Notes under the pieces: model-generated | Seen by the model: only the letters and a program-made list of their open reading frames with translations | Told to the model about the DNA's origin: nothing | The model's database searches: none | Assembly (NCBI RefSeq): GCF_036588685.1 | Contig: NC_086373.1 | Span: 53,699,164-53,763,163, forward strand | DNA from: Mytilus trossulus | Taxonomy: Eukaryota; Mollusca; Bivalvia; Mytilida; Mytilidae | Direction: 5' to 3' | Length of the DNA stretch: 64,000 bases | Shown here: positions 11,308-21,942 of the stretch, piece after piece | Position numbering within the stretch: position 1 is the stretch's first letter | Layout of the letters: each line of letters opens with the position of its first letter | Made by a program: the position numbers and the translations under genes

Positions 11308-12670
11308 ACAAGAGGCTCTCAAGAGCCTGAATCGCTCACCTAAATTTTTTCGGTTAAATCTCTCATCAATGATTATTTTGGCTTTTCAATTTATTTAAAT
11401 ATTCTTTGAATCGTCCTATTTTCTTCAAAAGCAAAAAAAAATCATTTTCTCCTATGTTCTATTTAAGCCATATGAGCTATGTTTCTTGACATACAAGGAA
11501 ATCAAATATCAAATGTATACTAGATACTCTGAAACTGATTTAGCCTACGTTTGGCTAAAATTGATACAGCCGTTTCAAAGGAGAAGATTTTTTTTAAAGT
11601 AAGTCAACATGCTGAACAAATTGTGAAAAAAGTCTTTAAAGAGCAGTAACTACTTAAGGGGTCAATTGACAATTTTGGTCAATTGACTTATTTGTAGATC
11701 CTACTTTGCTTAACATTTTTGCTATTAACAGTTTATCTGTATCTATTATAAAATTCAAGATAATAACCAAAAACTGCAAAATTTCTTTAAAATCATCAAT
11801 TCAGGGGCATTATACCTGAAAAACCAGTTACCCAATTCGGCTGAAAATTTCAGGACAGGTAGACCTTGACCTAATAAATACTTTAACTTCTTGTCTTATT
11901 TGCTCTAAATGCTGGAGTTTTTTAGATAGAAGCCAAAAACTGCATTTTACCCTGTGTTCTATTTTTAGCCATGACGGCCATGTTTTTTGACGAAATAGAA
12001 AATAAAACACAAACTTTATTTTATACACCCTACTGATCATTCAGTTGAAGTTTGGTTGAATTTGGTTGAGTAGTTTTAGAGGAGAAGATTTTTTAAAGTT
12101 AGCAAATATGATGAACAAATTGTAAAAAAATGTCATTAAAGGACTATAACCCCTTAAGGGGTCAGTTGACAATTTTGGTCATTTAACTTATTTGTAGATC
12201 TTACTTTGCTGATAATTTTTGCTGTTTACAGTTTATCTTTATCTATAATAATATTCAAGATAATGACCAGAAACTGCAAAAAATCCTTAAAATTACCAAT
12301 TAAATGGCAGCAACCCAACAATGGGTTGTTTGATTCATCTGAAAATTTCAGGGCTGATAGATCTTGACCTAATGAACATTTTTATCCATGACAGATTTGC
12401 TCTTGTTGCTTTCGTTTTTGAGATATATGCCAAAAACTGGCGGCCATGTTTTTTTCACAAAATGGAAAAATAAAACACAATCTTTATTCAAGATACCCTA
12501 AGGATCATTCAGCTAAAGTTTGGTTGTAATTGGTTCAGTAGTTTCAGAGGCGAAGATCTTTGGAATAGTTTACGACGACGACGACGACGGACGACGACGA
12601 CGACGACGGACGACGACGACGGACGCCAAGTGATGGCAAATGCTCATATTTCCTTTTAGGAAAGGTGAGC
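11308..12670. repeat. Large tandem-core repeat with GAC microsatellite and inverted ends
   Basis: The element starts with ACAAGAGGCTCTCAAGAGCC and GCTCACCT, and ends with AGGTGAGC, so the ends are inverted. Inside, a core of about 500 bases is repeated: GGTCAATTGACAATTTTGGTC near 11660 matches GGTCAGTTGACAATTTTGGTC near 12160, and a third partial core follows. A (GAC)n microsatellite lies at about 12572-12625 just before the end. Non-coding. The design (repeated core plus microsatellite plus short end) parallels the repeat at 5160-5890. Confidence 0.6.
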
Positions 12671-13009
12671 TAAAAAGAAGATGTGGTATGATTGCCAATG
12701 ATACAACTATCCACAAAAGACCAAAATGACACAAACATTAACAACTATAGGTCACCGTAAGTCAGCTCCTCTTTAACTGATCTAATCACAAAATTAAAAA
12801 AAAATATTATAACCCAGTTGTCCTGCCTGAAAAGCGTACTAAAGCCTCGTTTTTGGACTCCAACAAGACAATACAAAAATTAGTTGCAATTGGCATCATA
12901 GATCATTACAAAGCACAAAACAACTAACATAAAAACAATAGACAGAAAGGGTTGATTTAAGTCTTGCAGCTGCAGAAAGCTAATTCAAAGCCAATTACAA
13001 GCACTAAAA
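12671..13009 (+). repeat. Fragment of dispersed repeat family A
   Basis: Begins AAGAAGATGTGGTATGATTG and continues with CCAATGATACAACTATCC. The same start is seen at 39923, 40739 and 41770 (+) and in reverse at about 51540-51650 and 58460-58500. After about 12760 the match to the other copies fades. Confidence 0.5.
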
Positions 13010-13526
13010 CAAGAGGCTGTCACAACGACAGCAAACCGGATTGAAAAAACATTTATTTGTGTCCTGGCAATATCACAAGAACCATTACTGATGGTTGGTG
13101 AAAGTGAAAATCGTCAATATCAAAATTTGACCTCCATTTTGTCATCAGTATCAACATATTAAAATTTGAAAAACTTAGATTGAAAGGTTCGTGAGTAAAT
13201 GCAACAACGTGAATGGAAACACCATTTTACGATCTTTCAAGAACCACAACTCCTGAACGGTAAAAGTCAAAAATGCACGGATACGACTGGAAACTCCATT
13301 TTTCAATCTTTCAAGAACCATAACTCCTGAACGGTAAAAGTCAAATTATTGAACTTGACCTTCATTTAGTTGTCAGTAACAACATATTAAAATTTTAAAA
13401 GCTTTGGTTGAACGGTTAATGAGTTAATGCACGGACAACATTTGATTGCCGCCCACCCGCCCGCCCGACCGCCGAGCATCCCCAAATTAATAACCGACAT
13501 TTTTGTAACAAAAATCCGGTTAAAAA
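13010..13526. repeat. Dispersed repeat with internal duplication and CCCG-rich tail
   Basis: It starts CAAGAGGCTGTCACAACGACA with AACCGGATT and ends AATCCGGTTAAAA. The phrase 'CTTTCAAGAACCA(C/T)AACTCC' and TGAACGGTAAAAGTCAAA occur twice (about 13235-13270 and 13306-13345). A GC-rich segment CCGCCCACCCGCCCGCCC stands at about 13450. No coding sequence was found. It shares the CAAGAGGCT start with the repeat at 11308. Confidence 0.5.
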
Positions 13527-13996
13527 TAATGTTCTACCCGACTTATTTTTGTTAGTATCAATCAGTACACATCTCAATTTATTAAAGTTTGTTAGCAATA
13601 TTGTAACTATTTTGGTAAATTTTCATACACCTGTGATTTTCTATCTTTCTTTTGCCCCCATAAATAAAAAAAATCATTCATCTTTTTTAAATTGAAAATG
13701 AATAACCATTATTTACTGCACAATACATCAAAATTAATGAATAAAATTGTTTAAGATCTCTCAAAAAATAAAAAATGTACCAAATGTTACTTTCAACAAT
13801 CTTTATACAAATTAAAAAAAAAATCAAATAATTCTAGGTAATTTTATAGACTTTAAAACAACACCAGGATGATAATTCATATTTATTTTTATTGTGTAGT
13901 TGGGTTGTTAAATGCTCTTTCATGTAAAACCCAATTATCACCAATAATTCATCTATTGCAATAACTTATTTTACAATGAAATAAATCAAGTTATCT

Positions 13997-14305
13997 TTAA
14001 TACTTTAAACTATCATTATTATTCATAATACATGTAACACAACAGTAGTACTGATAAGTGCATGAAATAATGAAATCCCCTTGAGAAAAAATGTAAGGGT
14101 TCCAAGGAACCCGAGTGTCTGGCCTACTTTTGCTGTTTGTTGCAGGCTCAACAAAATGAGGAAGCCTCTGATGGAATGAAGAATCACTGTGTCTCACTTT
14201 TGCAACATAAGTCACAGACTCACAAAAATATTTCTCATTTAAATTTTTCCGGTGTCTAAACTCATTGAAGGCCACAGAAATAGTGTGTCCATGTGATTTT
14301 AATGT
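13997..14305 (-). CDS. Possible coding exon, family not recognised
   Basis: On the minus strand a frame of about 100 codons follows an acceptor-like sequence (CATTTTTGTTAG, rc of 14306-14317). It reads VTLKSHGHTISVAFNEFRH, then KYFCESVTYVAKVRHSDSS, FVEPATNSKSRPDTRVPWNP and YIFSQGDFIISCTY before a stop after SLKY. The composition is balanced and unlike the low-complexity frames around it, which is why I list it. The frame's GTG at 14275 is not a credible start, and an in-frame TAG just upstream coincides with the acceptor. I cannot name the family. It ends 54 bases before the big palindrome, so a disrupted or truncated gene is possible. Confidence 0.35.
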   Translation of the reverse strand, partial: TLKSHGHTISVAFNEFRHRKNLNEKYFCESVTYVAKVRHSDSSFHQRLPHFVEPATNSKSRPDTRVPWNPYIFSQGDFIISCTYQYYCCVTCIMNNNDSLKY

Positions 14306-14378
14306 AACCTAACAAAAATGGTTTCCTAATTTAATTCTTCTAATGATTAAGTTGGTCTTAGAAGAGACAGAACGCATG

Positions 14379-14658
14379 TTAAGGTGGTACCCAACACTTG
14401 CACTAAAATTAATTTGGCTCGTTTAATTTTCATAAAATTTTGTCGAAGTACTTACTTTGACCCTTTAACAAAAATATAAAAAAAATAAAAAATTTGAACC
14501 AACCGTTTTGTCAGAAAAATTACACTGGTTATATAGCAGTTTGACAAACACTAATTTTGATCATTGAGAAGCTTAATATTCTTTTACAACACAACGTAAT
14601 TAAAACGTTTAGCTGACTTTACCGAGTTATCTCCCTGTAGTGTTAGGTACCACCTTAA
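14379..14658. mobile_element. TTAA-flanked MITE, copy 2 (left palindrome arm)
   Basis: The element 14383-14654 has GGTGGTACCCAACAC at one end and GTGTTAGGTACCACC at the other (one mismatch), with TTAA on both sides. It is the same family as 6842-7084 but contains an extra segment near its right end. Confidence 0.85.
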
Positions 14659-15389
14659 ATGAAGGGGATCCAAGCAAAAAGAACATGCCTCAGACAACAG
14701 ATTATAAAACAGCTGTTTCTTGGTCCAATCATCATCTCTGCTTGACTTATAACTCAATAACTAAGAACTATAAACCTCCATATATGTCTGGAATTATTCC
14801 TTATCAATACTGTTTTAATGTTAATAATTAATGGCCGCTGGATCAAAGTATTATATTTATCAGAATGGAGTTCCAAAAGACTGAATCCATCTATGTTTGA
14901 CCTATCTCTACAGGAAAAAAGGTTATCTTGCTAAATTAATTCCCTAAGTCAACAACAGACAATCCAAATATTTTATCCAGAGGTAATAATTTACCTTTTT
15001 AATTCATATAAGGTCACACCATATAATTTTTTCATGGTATATGACCTTTAGGTCGATTAAAAAAAAAATTGAAGGAAGCCAGATCAACTGACAAATTGAG
15101 ACATTAAAAAAGAACAAGAGTTTACATGACAAAGTATGAATATGGAATTTGTTTTTGTAAATCAGGGATCAATTTAAGAAAATATATAAACAAATTACTA
15201 ATATTTTTTTTATGTGTTTGAAAGGAAGGCAATGTTTTAGTGTAAACAATATTTTTAGGTAAAGTAGTTAAAAAAAACCCTACTCCAATCATAGGGTCAA
15301 GTTGGATGTAGAATCAAACCACTTTCATGACTTTTGTTTAATGTAAATTAGCCACTCAAAATAATACAAAAAAAAATGTTCTTCTTAAT
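14659..15389. other. Non-coding part of left palindrome arm
   Basis: AT-rich sequence between two MITEs. A short inverted repeat (AAGGTCACACCATATAATTT and ATGGTATATGACCTT, about 15010-15050) is the only structure seen. Confidence 0.4.
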
Positions 15390-15667
15390 TTAAGGTGGTA
15401 CCTAACACCTGAACTTAAATTTATTTGGCTCGTTTAATTTTCTTAAAATTTTGACAAAGTATTTACTTTGACCGTTTGACAAAAATATAAAAAAAATCCA
15501 AAAATTGAACCAACCGTTTAATCAGAAAAATTACACTCAGTCTGGTTAATGACAAACACTTATTTTGATCATCGAGAAGCTTAAGATTCCCTTAAGAACA
15601 CAATGTCATTAAAACGTTCTGCTTATTTTACCGAGTTATCTCCCTGTAGTGTTAGGTACCACCTTAA
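15390..15667. mobile_element. TTAA-flanked MITE, copy 3 (left palindrome arm)
   Basis: The element 15394-15663 has perfect GGTGGTACCTAACAC/GTGTTAGGTACCACC termini and TTAA at 15390-15393 and 15664-15667. Confidence 0.85.
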
Positions 15668-16101
15668 GTCAGCATATTAATCAATTTTCATGCATTTGGT
15701 CAATACACCTATATATATATATATTCATTTATTGTGCGGCTGTGAAAATATATTGAATTAAAGTTATTTCTGCATTTTAATATGGCTTAAAGATAAAAAG
15801 AAAACTATTGACCTACCAAATCTGTAACAATTATCATTTTCAAGATTTCAACGATTTTTAAATGTAAAACTTAGTTTATATTGATTGTTGCACAGTATTT
15901 GTGCAGTTTTATCAATCAAATGTGTATGTCCTGACTCCCAATAATATCCTTTGAAGTTGCTTGATAATTTTAATTTCAAACGCATTCGACAAATTATGTT
16001 GCTATTTTGCCCTGAACATAGTAATTGTGCATATCTACAGATAGGAAATTGACTTTGTGAATCCGAAACAACAAGAATTCAAGCTTTGTCATACTGAGCA
16101 T

Positions 16102-16104
<3 letters not shown>

Positions 16105-16135
<31 letters not shown>
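16105..16135. repeat. (AT)n microsatellite
   Basis: Pure AT dinucleotide run of 31 bases. The mirror copy at 21911-21939 is 29 bases, one of the few differences between the palindrome arms. Confidence 0.9.
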
Positions 16136-16137
<2 letters not shown>

Positions 16138-16318
16138 TGCCTATAAATAGCAGCACATGACATACAAATCTATGGGAGTGTGGATTAATCAGTACAGAGA
16201 TTAATTCAATTACACAAATAAAATTATAGATTGCCTAACAATGTAATTTTAACACACTATTTAGTATGTAAATATAAGAATAAGAATGTTTAAAATATTT
16301 ACAAAATGATGAAAATAA

Positions 16319-16357
16319 ACGCAATATTTCGCTAGACCAACTAGCTTTATCAAGCGT
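16319..16357 (-). ncRNA. Degenerate hammerhead-ribozyme-like motif in Penelope 3' region (left arm)
   Basis: Read on the minus strand: ACGC, TTGATAA (against canonical CTGATGA), A, a perfect 5-bp stem II GCTAG/CTAGC with loop TTGGT, GAAA, then TATT and GCGT pairing with the initial ACGC. Penelope-like elements are known to carry hammerhead ribozymes (Cervera and De la Peña), which makes this reading reasonable. Two core changes and a missing stem III argue that it is inactive or misread. Confidence 0.4.
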
Positions 16358-16581
16358 GCATCTATCCAGGTGAAATCGGATGTAGATGATAAGAAACTTT
16401 TGCAGCTCAATGTCTATGTTGAATTTGGATTGAGCTGCCTTAAAAATAAAAAGAATTTGCAGCTCCATGTATATGTTGCTCTTGGATTTAGCTGCCTTAA
16501 AAATACATAATTGGAAGTTGAAATTAGCAACGTTCATTGGCCGATATTACGGGATAAAAAGGACGATGCTTTGTTTTTAAA

Positions 16582-19065
16582 TTATTCTTTATCTTTCCTG
16601 TATCTTTTCTCGTCTTTTTCGTTAAGACCATCAGGTTCTAAAGTGTGGAGTTGGTGGATCCAAAAGTTTTCTCTTCTCCTTCGCGCCGTGGTGTCCCACT
16701 CGGTGTTGACTTCTATAATTTGGAAAGTGACATTTTCAAAAGGATGTTTCGTTGAACGAAGATGTCTTGTGAGAGGACAGTTTTTGTTGGTTTTGTACGA
16801 TGAACGATGGTTATTAAGCCGGATATTAAATTTGTCCATTGTTTCTCCCACATACTGAATGCCACAAGTGTCACATGTTAATATATAGATTGAGTTCTCC
16901 GTTTTACAGTTGGAATTTGAGTAGATGGTATAATTTTGTTCAGTAACGGAGCTGGTGAAAGAACTGCTTGTATTGGCAGCTTTACAACACAAACAATTCC
17001 TTCGACCACATTGTTTGTAGCAACCGGGCGATGGAGTAGGCTGCTTTGCTAATACAGAAGTCACTAATTTGTCACGGATGTTTTTAGGTCTTCTGAAGGC
17101 CATGACTGGTGGTGAGGAAAATACTTTTTTTAGATTTAAATCATTTTCTATAATTTTCCAATGCTTCTGAACAATGGATGACACATTTTTAAAATCAGGA
17201 TGGTAAGTGAGTACAAGGGGTGTTCTGTTAGCTGCTTTATTCTTATCTTTGTACTCAAGAAGTTCTTGGCGACTAGTTTTGTTTGCTCTTTCGAAAGCGC
17301 TATCAATGATGTTGTTATTGTATCCTCGAACAACTAGATGTTTACGAAGTTGTCCAAGTCTAGCATCTTTCGTATTTTCATTAGAGCATATTCTCTTGAT
17401 TCGTAATGCCTGGCTGAATGGGATACCACGGGAGCAGTGTTTAGGATGGCAACTTTTTGGAGAAAGGAATTGATGTTTGTCCGTTTGTTTGGTGTGAAGG
17501 TCCGTTATAATGGTTCCGTTCTTGATGTAACTCGTAGTATCGAGGAAGTTAATTTTCTCCATAGAGGATTCATATGTAAATTTTATTGAATGGTGGAAAG
17601 AGTTACAGTGTTCTAGAAATTCATTAAGATGTTCTTGTGAATCTGTCCATTTGAAATCAATATCGTCAATGAATCGGAACCATGATAAGGGCTGATATGG
17701 AGCACTAGCCAAGAGGCGTTTTTCAAGTTGGCCCATAAATATGTTGGCATATGACGGGGCCATTTTTGTGCCCATACTAGTACCGTCTATCTGGAGATAG
17801 TGTTTTTCATTGAAAGAGAAGTTGTTATTCTCCAGTACTAGTTTGAGAAGTGTAACAAGGCACTCGGTAGGAGGATTTTTTTCACTACGAGTGTTCCATG
17901 CCTCTTCACACGCTGCTATTCCTTCGTCTTGTGGAATGTTGGTATATAAAGAAGACACGTCCATGGATGCAAGTATAGTATTGCTTGGTAAAGGATTGAG
18001 GCTTTCCATTTTCTTTAGATAATCAGTTGTGTCTTGAATGAATGATGGTAGTTCTTTCACATGAGGTCTTAGATGATGGTCTACAAATTCTGATATCTTT
18101 TCAGTTGGATGACTATTCGCTGATACAATTGGTCGACCTGGATTGCCCGTTTTATGTATTTTAGGCAACATATAGAATCGTCCGGCCTTTGCTTCGTTCT
18201 CAAGAGGTCGGAGATAATCAAAGGTGTCATTGTCTATATGCTTGTTGTCGAACATCTCTTGTAGGATGGTGTTGATCCTTCGAATAGTATTAAGCGTTGG
18301 ATCTGTGGTTAATTGTTTATAAAAATTAGAGTTTGAAAGTTGGCGATTCCCCTCTGCTATATAATCTGTTTTATTCATGACAACCACAGCACCCCCTTTG
18401 TCGGCAGGCTTTATTACAATATCCTCTTGATCTTTTAATGCTTTCAAAGCTATACTTTCTGGCTTGGATAAATTATAATTTCTTGTATTTGTTATACAGG
18501 ACTTTATATCAGACCTCACGTAGTTAATGAATGACTCCAAGTTATCATTTTTACTCTTTGGTGGTTTCCATGAACTTTTTTTCCTAAATTTTGGGATGGA
18601 CGTGACTTCTTCATTGGTGTCAGTATCTGAATCTGTTAATCCGGCTTCTTCAAGGTTTTTCTTGCCCCTGTTGTAGAAAAAATCTTTCAAGCGTAAACGT
18701 CTAGCGAATTGGTCTAGGTCTTCGTCTAACTGAAAGTTATTTACAGTTGATGGGATGGGACAGAAATTTAAACCTTTACTTAAAAGAGATTCCTCAGCAC
18801 GTGTAAGTTCTTTAGATGACAAATTTACAACAATGCTTTCAGGTTTTTGTTTCCGTCTTTTAAATTTTCTTTTTCTAGGGGTCTTATGGTTTGTTGTATT
18901 AATTTCATTCATAGGCTGATTTAAATTGACAGTTTGAATTTTATCTCTTTGAAATTTATTCTTTTGTTTTTCTTTATGTTTTGATAGTTCAATTTTTTCA
19001 ATATCTGCGAGGCGACGTTTAATTATTGCTAAACCTCGCAGATATTGAAAAAATTGAACTATCAA
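16582..19065 (-). CDS. Penelope-like element RT with GIY-YIG endonuclease, N-terminally truncated (left copy)
   Basis: This 827-codon frame encodes a Penelope-like retroelement polyprotein and is the mirror of the right copy at 19026-21464. RT motifs are all present: KPADKGGAVVVM, LPKIHK, ASMDVSSLYTNIP (motif A Asp), GTSMGTKMAPSYANIFM (motif B) and WFRFIDDIDF (motif C), then NFLD. A Cys cluster (GCYKQCGRRNCLCC) and a C-terminal GIY-YIG nuclease (IYILTC...QYVGET, with Arg in NIRLNNH and Glu in RRENFW) complete it. The element reverse-transcribes its RNA primed by the nicked target. Its first about 17 codons read through the palindrome spacer into the other arm from a TTG, so the apparent N-terminus is artificial. 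The real protein starts further upstream and is cut at 19012. One residue differs from the right copy (Glu in VTEQNY). Confidence 0.85.
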   Translation of the reverse strand: MIVQFFQYLRGLAIIKRRLADIEKIELSKHKEKQKNKFQRDKIQTVNLNQPMNEINTTNHKTPRKRKFKRRKQKPESIVVNLSSKELTRAEESLLSKGLNFCPIPSTVNNFQLDEDLDQFARRLRLKDFFYNRGKKNLEEAGLTDSDTDTNEEVTSIPKFRKKSSWKPPKSKNDNLESFINYVRSDIKSCITNTRNYNLSKPESIALKALKDQEDIVIKPADKGGAVVVMNKTDYIAEGNRQLSNSNFYKQLTTDPTLNTIRRINTILQEMFDNKHIDNDTFDYLRPLENEAKAGRFYMLPKIHKTGNPGRPIVSANSHPTEKISEFVDHHLRPHVKELPSFIQDTTDYLKKMESLNPLPSNTILASMDVSSLYTNIPQDEGIAACEEAWNTRSEKNPPTECLVTLLKLVLENNNFSFNEKHYLQIDGTSMGTKMAPSYANIFMGQLEKRLLASAPYQPLSWFRFIDDIDFKWTDSQEHLNEFLEHCNSFHHSIKFTYESSMEKINFLDTTSYIKNGTIITDLHTKQTDKHQFLSPKSCHPKHCSRGIPFSQALRIKRICSNENTKDARLGQLRKHLVVRGYNNNIIDSAFERANKTSRQELLEYKDKNKAANRTPLVLTYHPDFKNVSSIVQKHWKIIENDLNLKKVFSSPPVMAFRRPKNIRDKLVTSVLAKQPTPSPGCYKQCGRRNCLCCKAANTSSSFTSSVTEQNYTIYSNSNCKTENSIYILTCDTCGIQYVGETMDKFNIRLNNHRSSYKTNKNCPLTRHLRSTKHPFENVTFQIIEVNTEWDTTARRRRENFWIHQLHTLEPDGLNEKDEKRYRKDKE
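19013..19033. other. 21-base asymmetric centre of the palindrome
   Basis: Between CTGCGAGG (ending 19012) and CCTCGCAG (starting 19034) lie 21 bases, CGACGTTTAATTATTGCTAAA with its ends excluded from the symmetry. It is not itself a palindrome and does not look like a sequencing adapter I know. Confidence 0.7.
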
Positions 19066-21464
19066 AACATAAAGAAAAACAAAAGAATAAATTTCAAAGA
19101 GATAAAATTCAAACTGTCAATTTAAATCAGCCTATGAATGAAATTAATACAACAAACCATAAGACCCCTAGAAAAAGAAAATTTAAAAGACGGAAACAAA
19201 AACCTGAAAGCATTGTTGTAAATTTGTCATCTAAAGAACTTACACGTGCTGAGGAATCTCTTTTAAGTAAAGGTTTAAATTTCTGTCCCATCCCATCAAC
19301 TGTAAATAACTTTCAGTTAGACGAAGACCTAGACCAATTCGCTAGACGTTTACGCTTGAAAGATTTTTTCTACAACAGGGGCAAGAAAAACCTTGAAGAA
19401 GCCGGATTAACAGATTCAGATACTGACACCAATGAAGAAGTCACGTCCATCCCAAAATTTAGGAAAAAAAGTTCATGGAAACCACCAAAGAGTAAAAATG
19501 ATAACTTGGAGTCATTCATTAACTACGTGAGGTCTGATATAAAGTCCTGTATAACAAATACAAGAAATTATAATTTATCCAAGCCAGAAAGTATAGCTTT
19601 GAAAGCATTAAAAGATCAAGAGGATATTGTAATAAAGCCTGCCGACAAAGGGGGTGCTGTGGTTGTCATGAATAAAACAGATTATATAGCAGAGGGGAAT
19701 CGCCAACTTTCAAACTCTAATTTTTATAAACAATTAACCACAGATCCAACGCTTAATACTATTCGAAGGATCAACACCATCCTACAAGAGATGTTCGACA
19801 ACAAGCATATAGACAATGACACCTTTGATTATCTCCGACCTCTTGAGAACGAAGCAAAGGCCGGACGATTCTATATGTTGCCTAAAATACATAAAACGGG
19901 CAATCCAGGTCGACCAATTGTATCAGCGAATAGTCATCCAACTGAAAAGATATCAGAATTTGTAGACCATCATCTAAGACCTCATGTGAAAGAACTACCA
20001 TCATTCATTCAAGACACAACTGATTATCTAAAGAAAATGGAAAGCCTCAATCCTTTACCAAGCAATACTATACTTGCATCCATGGACGTGTCTTCTTTAT
20101 ATACCAACATTCCACAAGACGAAGGAATAGCAGCGTGTGAAGAGGCATGGAACACTCGTAGTGAAAAAAATCCTCCTACCGAGTGCCTTGTTACACTTCT
20201 CAAACTAGTACTGGAGAATAACAACTTCTCTTTCAATGAAAAACACTATCTCCAGATAGACGGTACTAGTATGGGCACAAAAATGGCCCCGTCATATGCC
20301 AACATATTTATGGGCCAACTTGAAAAACGCCTCTTGGCTAGTGCTCCATATCAGCCCTTATCATGGTTCCGATTCATTGACGATATTGATTTCAAATGGA
20401 CAGATTCACAAGAACATCTTAATGAATTTCTAGAACACTGTAACTCTTTCCACCATTCAATAAAATTTACATATGAATCCTCTATGGAGAAAATTAACTT
20501 CCTCGATACTACGAGTTACATCAAGAACGGAACCATTATAACGGACCTTCACACCAAACAAACGGACAAACATCAATTCCTTTCTCCAAAAAGTTGCCAT
20601 CCTAAACACTGCTCCCGTGGTATCCCATTCAGCCAGGCATTACGAATCAAGAGAATATGCTCTAATGAAAATACGAAAGATGCTAGACTTGGACAACTTC
20701 GTAAACATCTAGTTGTTCGAGGATACAATAACAACATCATTGATAGCGCTTTCGAAAGAGCAAACAAAACTAGTCGCCAAGAACTTCTTGAGTACAAAGA
20801 TAAGAATAAAGCAGCTAACAGAACACCCCTTGTACTCACTTACCATCCTGATTTTAAAAATGTGTCATCCATTGTTCAGAAGCATTGGAAAATTATAGAA
20901 AATGATTTAAATCTAAAAAAAGTATTTTCCTCACCACCAGTCATGGCCTTCAGAAGACCTAAAAACATCCGTGACAAATTAGTGACTTCTGTATTAGCAA
21001 AGCAGCCTACTCCATCGCCCGGTTGCTACAAACAATGTGGTCGAAGGAATTGTTTGTGTTGTAAAGCTGCCAATACAAGCAGTTCTTTCACCAGCTCCGT
21101 TACTAAACAAAATTATACCATCTACTCAAATTCCAACTGTAAAACGGAGAACTCAATCTATATATTAACATGTGACACTTGTGGCATTCAGTATGTGGGA
21201 GAAACAATGGACAAATTTAATATCCGGCTTAATAACCATCGTTCATCGTACAAAACCAACAAAAACTGTCCTCTCACAAGACATCTTCGTTCAACGAAAC
21301 ATCCTTTTGAAAATGTCACTTTCCAAATTATAGAAGTCAACACCGAGTGGGACACCACGGCGCGAAGGAGAAGAGAAAACTTTTGGATCCACCAACTCCA
21401 CACTTTAGAACCTGATGGTCTTAACGAAAAAGACGAGAAAAGATACAGGAAAGATAAAGAATAA
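19026..21464 (+). CDS. Penelope-like element RT with GIY-YIG endonuclease, N-terminally truncated (right copy)
   Basis: This 812-codon frame, opened by a TTG, is a Penelope-like element protein lacking its N-terminus. In its numbering: a basic segment at 45-60, N-terminal PLE region at 65-115 (NLSSKELTRAEESLLSKG), RT from about 200 to 500 with motif A Asp354, motif B 413-422 and motif C IDD 451-453. A Cys-rich linker is at 667-679 (CYKQCGRRNCLCC) and the GIY-YIG domain at about 710-790 with Tyr712, Tyr723, Arg734 and Glu784. All catalytic residues expected for RT and GIY-YIG are there. The first in-frame ATG is at 19134 (residue 37), but homology clearly starts before it. The domain set fits a Penelope/Poseidon/Neptune-type element. 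No stop interrupts the frame, so the copy is young. Confidence 0.88.
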   Translation: MLNLADIEKIELSKHKEKQKNKFQRDKIQTVNLNQPMNEINTTNHKTPRKRKFKRRKQKPESIVVNLSSKELTRAEESLLSKGLNFCPIPSTVNNFQLDEDLDQFARRLRLKDFFYNRGKKNLEEAGLTDSDTDTNEEVTSIPKFRKKSSWKPPKSKNDNLESFINYVRSDIKSCITNTRNYNLSKPESIALKALKDQEDIVIKPADKGGAVVVMNKTDYIAEGNRQLSNSNFYKQLTTDPTLNTIRRINTILQEMFDNKHIDNDTFDYLRPLENEAKAGRFYMLPKIHKTGNPGRPIVSANSHPTEKISEFVDHHLRPHVKELPSFIQDTTDYLKKMESLNPLPSNTILASMDVSSLYTNIPQDEGIAACEEAWNTRSEKNPPTECLVTLLKLVLENNNFSFNEKHYLQIDGTSMGTKMAPSYANIFMGQLEKRLLASAPYQPLSWFRFIDDIDFKWTDSQEHLNEFLEHCNSFHHSIKFTYESSMEKINFLDTTSYIKNGTIITDLHTKQTDKHQFLSPKSCHPKHCSRGIPFSQALRIKRICSNENTKDARLGQLRKHLVVRGYNNNIIDSAFERANKTSRQELLEYKDKNKAANRTPLVLTYHPDFKNVSSIVQKHWKIIENDLNLKKVFSSPPVMAFRRPKNIRDKLVTSVLAKQPTPSPGCYKQCGRRNCLCCKAANTSSSFTSSVTKQNYTIYSNSNCKTENSIYILTCDTCGIQYVGETMDKFNIRLNNHRSSYKTNKNCPLTRHLRSTKHPFENVTFQIIEVNTEWDTTARRRRENFWIHQLHTLEPDGLNEKDEKRYRKDKE

Positions 21465-21908
21465 TTTAAAAACAAAGCATCGTCCTTTTTATCCCGTAAT
21501 ATCGGCCAATGAACGTTGCTAATTTCAACTTCCAATTATGTATTTTTAAGGCAGCTAAATCCAAGAGCAACATATACATGGAGCTGCAAATTCTTTTTAT
21601 TTTTAAGGCAGCTCAATCCAAATTCAACATAGACATTGAGCTGCAAAAGTTTCTTATCATCTACATCCGATTTCACCTGGATAGATGCACGCTTGATAAA
21701 GCTAGTTGGTCTAGCGAAATATTGCGTTTATTTTCATCATTTTGTAAATATTTTAAACATTCTTATTCTTATATTTACATACTAAATAGTGTGTTAAAAT
21801 TACATTGTTAGGCAATCTATAATTTTATTTGTGTAATTGAATTAATCTCTGTACTGATTAATCCACACTCCCATAGATTTGTATGTCATGTGCTGCTATT
21901 TATAGGCA

Positions 21909-21910
<2 letters not shown>
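21465..21910 (+). other. 3' region of the right Penelope element
   Basis: Non-coding tail with an imperfect direct duplication of about 60 bases (AAGGCAGCTAAATCCAA at about 21549 and AAGGCAGCTCAATCCAA at about 21606). Each copy can form a hairpin closed by GCAGCT...AGCTGC. The hammerhead-like motif at 21689-21727 follows. The mirror of this region is 16136-16581 on the minus strand. Confidence 0.6.
21689..21727 (+). ncRNA. Degenerate hammerhead-ribozyme-like motif in Penelope 3' region (right arm)
   Basis: Mirror of 16319-16357: ACGC, TTGATAA, stem GCTAG-TTGGT-CTAGC, GAAA, TATT, GCGT. The stem II and GAAA are perfect. The CTGATGA box has two transitions. Confidence 0.4.

Positions 21911-21939
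<29 letters not shown>
21911..21939. repeat. (TA)n microsatellite
   Basis: 29-base TA run, the mirror of 16105-16135. Confidence 0.9.

Positions 21940-21942
<3 letters not shown>

Noticed and set aside
19005..19041. Sequencing adapter left at the palindrome centre
   Set aside because: The 21-base spacer does not resemble adapter sequences I know, though a read fold-back cannot be excluded.
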